Of a DNA stretch of 49,892 bases, positions 1 to 7,166 are shown in pieces. A program made the translations under genes and the position numbers. Position 1 is the stretch's first letter. Every line of letters begins with the position of its first letter. This DNA is from Cytophagaceae bacterium (lineage in GTDB: Bacteria > Bacteroidota > Bacteroidia > Cytophagales > Spirosomataceae), in assembly GCA_027491315.1 (NCBI GenBank), contig JAIXWL010000016.1, positions 137,454 to 187,345 of the forward strand, given 5' to 3'. The notes beneath the pieces are model-generated. The model was given only the letters and a program-made list of their open reading frames with translations. It did no database searches and had not been told where the DNA came from.

Positions 1-1044
1 TGCTTTTGGGGAAACACCTTCTAAATAGATCGATTTATTATCATCCATCCATAAACCATTAGTTCCTTGCACACGGAATCCTAAAGAATAAGGTCTCGGC
101 GAATTGGTATCATGAGAAATCATGATGGTTTCTCCATTCGCACATTTGATTAAGGTAGTCACTACGTCACCCAATTTAAACTTAACCTTGGCATTAGGAT
201 GATCTTTCCCTCCTTTATCTACCACATATTTATGTAAACCCAAGGCTGGACTAGCCATGGATGTTAAATGTAAAAATTGATTTCCCCGATTGATATTGAG
301 CATCTCAGCCACAGGACCTAAACCATGCGTAGGATATATATCACCATTGCGATCAATCGAGTGTTGGGTTCTCCATTTAGCTTCCGAAAAACCTTTAGCC
401 CCGAATTCAACACCACCGCCATAGGCTTTTACCCCATCATTAAATTTAACTTCTCTTAGATCATGCTGGTAACCACATTGAACATGGGTTAAGTCTCCAA
501 ACATACCTTGACGAACCATATTCAAAACAGCCAATACATCTCTTCGATAACAAACATTCTCCAAAATCATGCAATGGGCTCCTGTTTTCTCATACATATT
601 CACCAAATCCCATGATTCTTTCAAAGTTACGGTAGCAGAGACTTCGACTCCCGTATATTTTCCTTCCTTCATGGAGGCTAAGGCCATAGGTACGTGCCAT
701 TCCCATGGAGTAGCAATAATGACACCATCGATATCATTTCGTTTAACTAAGTTTTCAAAATCATGATCACCTTTTTGATAAACAGCTGCTTCTGGGCGGC
801 CTTTATCGCGAATCATTTTTTGTGAAATCTGTATGGCTTTGGGATCAATATCACAGATCGCTACTATTTCAACATCGGGACGGTACATTGCCATTTCCAG
901 ATGATTTCTTCCTCGAAGTCCAACACCGATGAAACCTAAACGCACTTTTGTTTGTTCTGATGGTATGCCTTTTAAAATAGTTGGAAATAGGGCAGCAGAC
1001 GACGTATATAGCAGCGATTTAGAAATAAAGTTTCGCCTTTTCAT
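1..1044 (-). CDS. Gfo/Idh/MocA-fold glycosidase, GH109 type (3' end outside window)
   Basis: First 348 codons of a secreted NAD-dependent enzyme. The start ATG is the complement of 1042-1044. The N-terminus MKRRNFISKS followed by a hydrophobic stretch looks like a Tat signal with the twin arginine at residues 3-4. Then comes a Rossmann GFIGVGLRGRNH motif with VAICDID at the end of the next strand. The segments TPWEWH, ENVCYRRDV, GGYQHDLRE-like and SEAKWRTQHS are, from memory of the family, typical of GH109 alpha-N-acetylgalactosaminidases, which use tightly bound NAD+ in an oxidation/elimination mechanism. The substrate is not provable from sequence; it could be another Gfo/Idh oxidoreductase. 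It is divergent from the pterin operon, with 79 bp between. The C-terminus lies beyond base 1. Confidence 0.82.
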   Translation of the reverse strand, partial: MKRRNFISKSLLYTSSAALFPTILKGIPSEQTKVRLGFIGVGLRGRNHLEMAMYRPDVEIVAICDIDPKAIQISQKMIRDKGRPEAAVYQKGDHDFENLVKRNDIDGVIIATPWEWHVPMALASMKEGKYTGVEVSATVTLKESWDLVNMYEKTGAHCMILENVCYRRDVLAVLNMVRQGMFGDLTHVQCGYQHDLREVKFNDGVKAYGGGVEFGAKGFSEAKWRTQHSIDRNGDIYPTHGLGPVAEMLNINRGNQFLHLTSMASPALGLHKYVVDKGGKDHPNAKVKFKLGDVVTTLIKCANGETIMISHDTNSPRPYSLGFRVQGTNGLWMDDNKSIYLEGVSPKA

Positions 1045-1123
1045 AAATAGTTAAACGGTTTTTAGAAAATGAAATTGAAATTTAATCAAAATATGGCTGT
1101 AAATTTATATCCAATTTAAAAAA

Positions 1124-1546
1124 ATGATAGAGCTTCCCCGTGTAAGTGTATTTAGGAAAGAGCATTTCAATGCTGCCCATCGATTATATAATGCCAATTG
1201 GACAGATGAAAAGAACCAAGAAGTGTTTGGTTTGTGCAATAATCCGAATTTCCATGGACACAATTATGAATTAATTGTGCAAATTACTGGAACAATTAAT
1301 CCTGAAACGGGTTATGTGATAGATATGAAAGAAGTTTCCAATCTAGTTCAAAGGGAAATTATCAAGAAATTCGATCACAAGAATTTAAATTTGGATGTTC
1401 CTGAATTTGCCCATTTGAACCCTACGGCTGAAAACATTGCTTATATTATTTATCAAAAAATTAGAGCTGAACTGGCCACCAACCTTGACTTAAAAATTAG
1501 ATTATATGAAACAGAAAGAAATTTTGTTGAATTCCCTGCTCATTGA
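1124..1546 (+). CDS. 6-pyruvoyl-tetrahydropterin synthase / QueD family protein
   Basis: 140 aa, full length for the family. Zinc ligands are His19 (in HFNAAHRL), His44 and His46 (FHGH). Catalytic Cys38 sits six residues before His44 (C-x5-HGH), the spacing of animal PTPS rather than the C-x3-HGH of typical QueD. The Asp84-His85 pair (FDHKN) and Glu129 (YETE) complete the catalytic set. The family converts 7,8-dihydroneopterin triphosphate either to 6-pyruvoyl-tetrahydropterin (biopterin route) or to 6-carboxy-tetrahydropterin (queuosine route). The closeness to the animal motif, including CNNPN and DHKNL, and the co-transcribed folE and SDR favour a pterin cofactor role, but QueD activity cannot be excluded. 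It leads an overlapping three-gene operon. Confidence 0.88.
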   Translation: MIELPRVSVFRKEHFNAAHRLYNANWTDEKNQEVFGLCNNPNFHGHNYELIVQITGTINPETGYVIDMKEVSNLVQREIIKKFDHKNLNLDVPEFAHLNPTAENIAYIIYQKIRAELATNLDLKIRLYETERNFVEFPAH

Positions 1547-2210
1547 TACGGAAAATTTCCATTTCACAGATGATGAGATTGGGGATAATCACATAGCGAC
1601 TTCGATAGAAACGCCTATGAGATCGGATGCATTTGATCTTTCTGATGCAGAAAAAATCCAAAAAATTGAAGGTCATTTCAGAGAAATTATGTTGACATTA
1701 GGTTTAGACCTAACGGATGACTCCTTAAAAGGTACGCCCAAGCGAGTAGCTAAAATGTATATAGAGGAAATTTTCAGTGGTTTAAATCCAAAGAATGAGC
1801 CTCAGGTAGCTTTATTTGAAAACAAATTCGGCTACAATGAAATGCTTATAGAGAAAAATATCAGTTTTTACTCAAATTGTGAGCACCATTTTGTACCTAT
1901 AGTTGGTAAAACGCATATTGCTTATGTTTCTTCGGGTAAGGTAATTGGTTTATCGAAATTGAACCGTATAGTTCAATATTATGCCAAAAGACCCCAAGTT
2001 CAAGAGCGCTTGACGATGCAAATTGCCAAGCATTTGCAAAAAGTGTTGGAGACTGAGCATGTTGCCATTTACATTGATGCTAAACATTTATGTGTTTCAT
2101 CTAGAGGTGTAAAAGACGATGCTACATCAACCATAACCTCTTTTTACGGAGGTAAATTTCAAGAAGAGGCTACTAAAAAAGAATTTTTAGGTAGTATTCA
2201 GTCGGTATAA
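1506..2210 (+). CDS. folE: GTP cyclohydrolase I
   Basis: 234 aa. It converts GTP to 7,8-dihydroneopterin triphosphate, the first step to folate, biopterin and related pterins. The zinc ligands fit the family exactly: Cys125 and His128 in SNCEHHF and Cys196 in HLCVSSRG, with the same 71-residue spacing as in the E. coli enzyme. KGTPKRVAKMY and the RPQVQERLT block are also present. The ATG at 1506 makes a 40-base overlap with the upstream gene; TTG codons at 1524/1527 are alternatives. A start before residue 25 is needed because the GDNHIATSIETP segment is conserved in Bacteroidota homologues. The stop codon overlaps the ATG of the next gene (TAATG), so the operon is translationally coupled. 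Confidence 0.95.
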   Translation: MKQKEILLNSLLIDTENFHFTDDEIGDNHIATSIETPMRSDAFDLSDAEKIQKIEGHFREIMLTLGLDLTDDSLKGTPKRVAKMYIEEIFSGLNPKNEPQVALFENKFGYNEMLIEKNISFYSNCEHHFVPIVGKTHIAYVSSGKVIGLSKLNRIVQYYAKRPQVQERLTMQIAKHLQKVLETEHVAIYIDAKHLCVSSRGVKDDATSTITSFYGGKFQEEATKKEFLGSIQSV

Positions 2211-2908
2211 TGGGAGTCTATGTTGTAGTAGGAGCTAGCCAAGGGATTGGTTACTCCATAGCCGAGCAATTGAGTGCTGCTGGTCATCGTGTACTTAATT
2301 TTTCTAGAAAAGCATCTAATTTACCAGGCCTTGAAAATTATACATGGGATGCACTCCAAGAAGATGATAGCGTATTCGCTTCTATTCAAGGGCCTATCGA
2401 CGGTCTGGCTTATTGCCCAGGTAGTATTGTCTTAAAACCTTTTCATCGACTAAGTACAGCAGATTTTGAATTAGATTTTAAAATCAATGTATTAGGAGCC
2501 GTTCGGGTAATTCAAGCCATTTTACCTTCATTAAAACAATCTGAAAGTGCTTCCATAGTCATGTTCAGTACTGTTGCAGTACAAACGGGTATGGGCTTTC
2601 ACGCATCTATAGCCAGTTCAAAAGGCGCTATTGAGGGTCTTACTCGATCTTTAGCAGCAGAATTAAGTAGCTTCAAAATTCGTGTTAACGCCATTGCACC
2701 ATCCTTGACGCAAACACCATTGGCTCAAAACCTGTTGAGTACTCCAGAGAAAGTAGAGGCTGGAGGAAAACGTCATCCACTAGGTAGGGTTGGACAAGCC
2801 GAAGATGTAGCTAATTTGGGGGTATTCTTGTTAAAACCAGAAAACTCTTGGATTACAGGACAAATAATAGGTGTTGATGGAGGAATTGGAAGCTTAAGAA
2901 CGGTTTAA
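2210..2908 (+). CDS. SDR family protein lacking the catalytic tyrosine, in pterin operon
   Basis: 232 aa Rossmann-fold short-chain dehydrogenase-like protein. The nucleotide-binding GASQGIG is at residues 8-14, and the C-terminal segment ITGQIIGVDGG is typical of classical SDRs. The catalytic Ser (MFSTVAV) and Lys (SSKGAIEG) are visible, but the position four before Lys, normally the Tyr of YxxxK, is Ile (IASSK). The enzyme is therefore atypical, or uses another residue such as the nearby His of FHAS. Its place after PTPS and folE suggests a sepiapterin- or dihydropterin-reductase-like role; that is inference. Its 3' end overlaps the convergent cation-efflux gene by 15 bp. Confidence 0.8.
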   Translation: MGVYVVVGASQGIGYSIAEQLSAAGHRVLNFSRKASNLPGLENYTWDALQEDDSVFASIQGPIDGLAYCPGSIVLKPFHRLSTADFELDFKINVLGAVRVIQAILPSLKQSESASIVMFSTVAVQTGMGFHASIASSKGAIEGLTRSLAAELSSFKIRVNAIAPSLTQTPLAQNLLSTPEKVEAGGKRHPLGRVGQAEDVANLGVFLLKPENSWITGQIIGVDGGIGSLRTV

Positions 2909-3880
2909 TTGTTCTAAAAAATGCTTTTGGTTTAAAGCTAAATTCACATTATTCCATTCAATTTTTTCTTGAAAAGCATGAGCTCGGATGGGGCAATCTG
3001 CTATTTGACAGTGGGCACAGCACTCATCCAAGCATGGATCAGCATGCACGAAAATTTCAATGTGGGTAGGTAAAACCTGAGACAAGGTACCCTCAAAAGC
3101 ATGAATTTCTTCGTGCACGTGATGTAAATCCCAATATCGGGGAAGAGTTAAGTGACAGTCAATATGTAAATCTCCACCATATTGTTGCACGCGTAAATTA
3201 TGTAAATCAATCCACTCATCGCGCTGGTTTTTAGTAATCCATTCAATTACCATTCGAAAAACCTTAGGATTGGTTTCATCCATCAATGCAGCCACCGAGG
3301 TTCGAATAAGGTGGATACCTTGCCAACACATAAAAATTGCGAATAAGATAGAAGCAGCCGAGTCGACCCAAAGCCAATTGGTAAAATAGGTGATTGCCAA
3401 GGCTAATACGACCAATAAACTATTATAAGCATCTAATCTTAAATGTTTCCCATCAGCAACCATGGTAGGAGAATGTTCTTTTTTACCTGATTGAATTAAG
3501 AAATACCCCATGATGCCATTCAAGGCTGAGGAAGCTAATGAAATGGCCATACCCAAGTCTAAACTTTTTATTTCTTGCTTAGTCAAAAGATGCTGCGAGG
3601 CATGAAGGAAAATATAGGCTGAAGCCAGTAAAATCAAAACCCCTTCTAATCCAGAGGCAAAAAACTCAATTTTACCATGTCCATAAGGATGATTTAGGTC
3701 CTTAGGTAAAGACGCCAAATACACCGAATAAAAGGCAAATGCCCCAGCGACAACATTAATGATTGATTCAAGGGCATCGGTTAATAAGGTCGTGGAACCA
3801 CTAAGGTAATAGGCATAAAACTTCCCAATTAAAATCAGGACACTGACCGAAAACGTAATAAGCAGCAGCCGCTGTTTCAT
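2894..3880 (-). CDS. Cation diffusion facilitator (CDF) family transporter
   Basis: 328 aa. Inner-membrane divalent metal/proton antiporter with about six hydrophobic segments in the first 210 residues. The TM2 metal-site region reads LLTDALES and is followed by the family motif HPYGHGKIEF after TM3. The cytoplasmic C-terminal domain contains VQQYGGDLHIDCHLTLP and HIEIFVHADP, the ferredoxin-like fold that dimerises and binds metal. Unusual for the family is a short Cys/His-rich tail (residues about 283-302) with CLDECCAHC and a further Cys in DCPIR, which could bind an extra metal ion. The metal (Zn, Fe, Mn, Co) cannot be assigned. The start ATG at 3880 lies 50 bp from the divergent NUDIX gene. 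Confidence 0.9.
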   Translation of the reverse strand: MKQRLLLITFSVSVLILIGKFYAYYLSGSTTLLTDALESIINVVAGAFAFYSVYLASLPKDLNHPYGHGKIEFFASGLEGVLILLASAYIFLHASQHLLTKQEIKSLDLGMAISLASSALNGIMGYFLIQSGKKEHSPTMVADGKHLRLDAYNSLLVVLALAITYFTNWLWVDSAASILFAIFMCWQGIHLIRTSVAALMDETNPKVFRMVIEWITKNQRDEWIDLHNLRVQQYGGDLHIDCHLTLPRYWDLHHVHEEIHAFEGTLSQVLPTHIEIFVHADPCLDECCAHCQIADCPIRAHAFQEKIEWNNVNLALNQKHFLEQLNRS

Positions 3881-3929
3881 GGGAAGAAATTATGCACAAA
3901 GATACATCAATTCCTCTTATTTTTACGGA

Positions 3930-4481
3930 ATGAAAGAACAAGATAAGCCTTGGAAAACACTATCTAAGCATACCGTGTATGATAATCCTTGGATTCGAAT
4001 AGAACATCATGAAGTCATTAATCCATCCAATAAAGCAGGGATATATGGCCTCGTACATTTTAAAAATACGGCCGTTTCTGTTTTTCCAATAGATCAAGAG
4101 GGAAATACCTATTTGGTAGGGCAATTTCGCTATACTTTGGACGAATATTCATGGGAGTTACCGGAAGGTGGCTGTCTCATTCAAGATGGAGAAATACCTT
4201 TAGAGGCTGCCAAAAGGGAATTAGAAGAAGAGACAGGCTTTAAAGCAACAGACTGGAAAGAATTGGGGACTTGTTACCTATCCAACTCGGTCACTGATGA
4301 AAAAGCGTACATGTTTTTAGCTCAGGGTCTACAGATGGGAGTTGCAGCACCCGAAGAAACAGAATCTTTAAAAATTAAGAAACTTCCTGTTCATGAAGTC
4401 TTTCAAATGGCAGAAAATGGGGAAATTCAAGATGCATTAAGTCTATTAACCATACTAAAAGTTAAAGCCCTTATATCGTAA
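3930..4481 (+). CDS. NUDIX hydrolase, ADP-ribose pyrophosphatase-like
   Basis: 183 aa from ATG 3930. An in-frame ATG at 3879 would overlap the divergent transporter start and adds a non-conserved 17-residue leader, so it was not chosen. The Nudix box is clear: PEGG, then a short insertion, then REL-EEETGF, giving the GX5EX7REUXEEXGU pattern with a longer first loop. Overall layout (beta-rich N-terminus with VSVFPIDQEG and VGQFRYTLDEYSWELPEGG) matches ADP-ribose/nucleotide-sugar pyrophosphatases, which hydrolyse ADP-ribose to AMP and ribose-5-phosphate. Exact substrate is not determinable. The last 11 bp overlap convergent surE. Confidence 0.88.
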   Translation: MKEQDKPWKTLSKHTVYDNPWIRIEHHEVINPSNKAGIYGLVHFKNTAVSVFPIDQEGNTYLVGQFRYTLDEYSWELPEGGCLIQDGEIPLEAAKRELEEETGFKATDWKELGTCYLSNSVTDEKAYMFLAQGLQMGVAAPEETESLKIKKLPVHEVFQMAENGEIQDALSLLTILKVKALIS

Positions 4482-5253
4482 AATCCCAATGTTTCATTTC
4501 TTCTAAAGCCTGATAATCAGTCAAATCATACTTAACGGGAACAACTGTAGCATAATTTTCTGACAGCCAATCTAAATCCGTTCCATTGTTTTGATCTTCA
4601 TTATGTAAAAAGCCATCCATCCAGAAATAGGGTTGGCCATAAGGATCTTTTCGCTCTTCAAAAAACTCGCGATAGACAGCTTTGGCTTGTCTAGCCACCC
4701 GAATTCCTTGTATAGGAGCATCTGTTTTGGCAGGGAAATTAACATTTAAGGTTAAGCCTTCATGTAAACCATGCGCTAATACTTGCTGAGCTATTTTGAT
4801 GATTAAATCATGGCAGTGACTAAAATCAGCATCACCCGCATAATCACAAAGAGAAAATCCAATGGCAGGAATTCCTTCCATAGCCGCCTCAATAGCTGCT
4901 GACATGGTGCCAGAATACAATACTGATATGGAAGCATTGGATCCATGATTGATCCCAGAAACCATCAAATCTATCTTTCTTCCTTTTAAAATATAGTGTT
5001 TACCAAACTTAACACAGTCGGCAGGGGTACCAGAACATTTATAAGATTGAATATTTGGACCAAAAGTTTCCGTCTTTGTCACACGAATAGGAGTTCCCAT
5101 AGTGATGGCATGGCCCATGCCAGATTGATGGCTATCAGGTGCCACAACCACTACTTCACCAATCTCTGACATAATCTCAGTTAATACTTTGATTCCTTTG
5201 GAATGAATGGAATCATCATTAGCTATTAGAATAAGTGGTTTCTCTTGACTCAT
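4471..5253 (-). CDS. surE: 5'/3'-nucleotidase SurE
   Basis: 260 aa, normal length. It dephosphorylates nucleoside monophosphates, and in some species short polyphosphate, using a divalent metal. Metal ligands are visible: Asp13-Asp14 in IANDDS, Ser44 in SHQSGMG and the Asn of VSGINHGSN. The SGTPADCV motif is also diagnostic. The gene is divergent from a GNAT gene with 50 bp between, and its stop lies inside the 3' end of the NUDIX gene. Both neighbours act on or near nucleotides, as does the phosphorylase at 5770, so this stretch has a loose nucleotide-salvage theme. Confidence 0.95.
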   Translation of the reverse strand: MSQEKPLILIANDDSIHSKGIKVLTEIMSEIGEVVVVAPDSHQSGMGHAITMGTPIRVTKTETFGPNIQSYKCSGTPADCVKFGKHYILKGRKIDLMVSGINHGSNASISVLYSGTMSAAIEAAMEGIPAIGFSLCDYAGDADFSHCHDLIIKIAQQVLAHGLHEGLTLNVNFPAKTDAPIQGIRVARQAKAVYREFFEERKDPYGQPYFWMDGFLHNEDQNNGTDLDWLSENYATVVPVKYDLTDYQALEEMKHWDFTI

Positions 5254-5291
5254 ATTTTATTAATTTTAACGAATTTACAAATTTGCTCCCT

Positions 5292-5299
5292 TAATTTTG
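5292..5299 (+). promoter_or_regulatory. Candidate Bacteroidota -7 element before the GNAT gene
   Basis: TAATTTTG matches the TAnnTTTG -7 consensus and ends five bases before the ATG at 5304. No TTG is found at the expected -33 spacing. If used, transcription would begin at or near the start codon, giving a leaderless mRNA. Weak evidence. Confidence 0.35.
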
Positions 5300-5303
5300 C
5301 ACG

Positions 5304-5789
5304 ATGCAAATCCGAAAAGCTGAAATAATTGATATTCCGACCATACAAGAAATAGCTGCTCAAGCTTGGCGGCCAACCTATGGTGCTATTTTGAGTGAAG
5401 AGCAATGTGTCTACATGTTGGACATGATGTATCGAACTGATGTTTTAAGCAATCAAATGGAAGGGAATGTCCATTTTTTTATGTTAGAATCGGAGGAGGG
5501 AGCCATTGGTTTTGCCGCTTATGAGGCTGTCAATGAAAATGAAGGTAAGCTGCATAAAATCTATTTGAGGCATCAACAAAAAAGTAAAGGCGCAGGAACC
5601 TACTTACTGGAATTTGTAGCCAAATTTGCTCATGAAAATGGCCAAAAGGAATTACTTTTAAACGTCAATCGCCATAATTCAGCCGTTCAATTTTATATAA
5701 AAAGAGGGTTTCAAATCGACCAAGAAATTGATTTGCACGTAGGAGAGGGCTATTACATGAATGATTACATTATGAAAAGAGTGCTATAG
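5304..5789 (+). CDS. GNAT family N-acetyltransferase
   Basis: 161 aa single GNAT domain. The acetyl-CoA pyrophosphate loop region reads LRHQQKSKGAGTYLLEFV (R/Q-x-x-G-x-G/A type, here QKSKGAG). The C-terminal strand and helix NVNRHNSAVQFYIKRGFQ are typical of acetyltransferases that act on small molecules or N-terminal amines. Substrate unknown. The short intergenic region from surE leaves no room for a leader. The 3' end overlaps the convergent phosphorylase gene by 20 bp. Confidence 0.85.
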   Translation: MQIRKAEIIDIPTIQEIAAQAWRPTYGAILSEEQCVYMLDMMYRTDVLSNQMEGNVHFFMLESEEGAIGFAAYEAVNENEGKLHKIYLRHQQKSKGAGTYLLEFVAKFAHENGQKELLLNVNRHNSAVQFYIKRGFQIDQEIDLHVGEGYYMNDYIMKRVL

Positions 5790-6648
5790 CTCTTTCAATC
5801 AATTGAGTAATTTGTTTTTCAGGATTTTGTGAAAATTGATGCGTTTTACGATTTGCCAAAATAGCATTGATTGAAATCATTTCATGTCCTAAAACCCCAG
5901 AAAAAGCATAATATGCCGATGTTTCCATCTCAATATTGGTGATTTTAGCAGGACCGAGAAACGCTTCTGAGCAATCTTGCAGGAAATTGGGTAAAATGGA
6001 TTCCATACGGACAGTACGTCCTTGCGGAGCATAAAAACCAGGCGCAGTTAGTGTTATACCTCGATATGCTTCTTTAAAATAAGAATCCTGCGAAAACAAA
6101 TTCAATAGTGTTTCAGACGCTGCCGCGCCATAAATGGGTAGAGGATAAGCTATTTGCTGACAAAAGTGTTGTAAATCGGCCTGGGATAAGCTTTTATCTG
6201 AATTAAAATCATAAAATTGAGCCAAATTATCGAAACCGATAGCCGCCTGAGAAATTAAAACCGAATCTACAGGAATGTCTTCTTGAATGGAACCAGAAGT
6301 ACCCATTCGAATCAGATTCAAAGAACGCTTTTCCTTTTTTTCTTGTCTAGTTGAAAAATCAATGTTAGCCAAAGCGTCTAATTCATTCATGACTATCTCA
6401 ACATTATCAGCCCCAATACCACTAGAAAGAACTCCAATTGGCTTTCCGGCCAATTCTCCAAAATGGCTGATAAACTCCCGTTTATGGATTTTGGTATGAA
6501 TACGGTCAAAATGACAGGATACTTTTTCAACCCGTTCAGGATCTCCTACCATGAAAATGGTATCACTTAGTTGCTCGGGACGAATGTTCAAATGGTAAGA
6601 ACTTCCATCAGGATTTATAATCAAGTCGGTCGGTGAGAAATAGGTCAT
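5770..6648 (-). CDS. Nucleoside phosphorylase (uridine phosphorylase-like)
   Basis: 292 aa from the ATG at 6646-6648; an upstream TTG at 6654 is in frame but adds only two residues. Member of the PNP/UDP phosphorylase superfamily, which splits nucleosides with phosphate to base and ribose-1-phosphate. Visible motifs: MVGDPERVE (phosphate site), SSGIGADNVEIVMNEL, IRMGTSGSIQ, and TNIEMETSAYYAF, whose MET/E segment binds the ribose. Substrate preference is uncertain; the GTSGSI and IEMETSA forms resemble uridine phosphorylases. Divergent from the GreA-like gene, 50 bp apart. Confidence 0.88.
   Translation of the reverse strand: MTYFSPTDLIINPDGSSYHLNIRPEQLSDTIFMVGDPERVEKVSCHFDRIHTKIHKREFISHFGELAGKPIGVLSSGIGADNVEIVMNELDALANIDFSTRQEKKEKRSLNLIRMGTSGSIQEDIPVDSVLISQAAIGFDNLAQFYDFNSDKSLSQADLQHFCQQIAYPLPIYGAAASETLLNLFSQDSYFKEAYRGITLTAPGFYAPQGRTVRMESILPNFLQDCSEAFLGPAKITNIEMETSAYYAFSGVLGHEMISINAILANRKTHQFSQNPEKQITQLIERAIALFS
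5775..5796. terminator. Weak hairpin at the convergent GNAT/phosphorylase ends
   Basis: AAAGAG at 5776-5781 pairs with CTCTTT at 5790-5795 across an 8-base loop containing the GNAT stop codon. There is no clear T-tract, so termination is possible but not secure. Confidence 0.35.
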
Positions 6649-6698
6649 GAGCAAATTTATTGATAATTTCCCAAAAGAATCATTGGAACATCAAGGAT

Positions 6699-7160
6699 AT
6701 GCGCGATTGGGTAAGCATTAAATCTCAAATTTATCAAGAAGTTATACAGCGTTTGGAACAAAATATCCAAGAGGCTCAATTAGCCTATGCTCAAGCAAAG
6801 GAATCCCGGGATTCGGACACCAAGAGTTCTGCTGGGGACAAGTATGAAACGGGTAGAGAAATGATGCAAAGAGAAATGGATAAATGCTCAGCTTTGATGG
6901 ATCAAAACAATCATTTACTCCAAATTATCCAGCATATACCCTTGCATCGAAATTATGAAAACATTGATAAGGGAGCGATCATTGAAACAGACAAGGGAAT
7001 TTATTATATGTTGGTGGGTATTGGAAAAATGACCTTTGACCAGGCAGACTATTTTGTTATTTCACCGGAATCACCCATTGGTAGCCTATTTTTAGGAAAG
7101 AAAGTAGGGGAGTTTATCTATTTAAGAGATCAAAAAATTCACATTCAAGGCATTTATTAA
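6699..7160 (+). CDS. GreA/GreB C-terminal-like protein
   Basis: 153 aa from ATG 6699 (MRDWVSIKSQ); a TTG at 6660 opens the frame further but gives a poor N-terminus. The first ~90 residues are helical, likely coiled coil, with the conserved DTKSSAGDKYETGREMMQ segment seen in a Bacteroidota-wide family sometimes mis-annotated as 3-oxoacyl-ACP synthase. The C-terminal ~65 residues (GAIIETDKGIYYMLVGIGK ... SPIGSLFLGKKVGEF) resemble the FKBP-like C-terminal domain of GreA/GreB, which binds near the RNA polymerase secondary channel. A role in transcription is an inference from fold similarity. The next gene begins 6 bp downstream. Confidence 0.7.
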   Translation: MRDWVSIKSQIYQEVIQRLEQNIQEAQLAYAQAKESRDSDTKSSAGDKYETGREMMQREMDKCSALMDQNNHLLQIIQHIPLHRNYENIDKGAIIETDKGIYYMLVGIGKMTFDQADYFVISPESPIGSLFLGKKVGEFIYLRDQKIHIQGIY

Positions 7161-7166
7161 TTCAAC

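Noticed and set aside
3879-3929. Upstream ATG for the NUDIX gene
   Set aside because: It overlaps the first codon of the divergent transporter gene and adds a 17-residue leader of low plausibility; the ATG at 3930 gives a normal N-terminus.
6649-6698. TTG starts at 6654 (minus) and 6660 (plus)
   Set aside because: Nearby ATG codons (6648 and 6699) give family-like N-termini and leave a proper 50-bp divergent promoter region.
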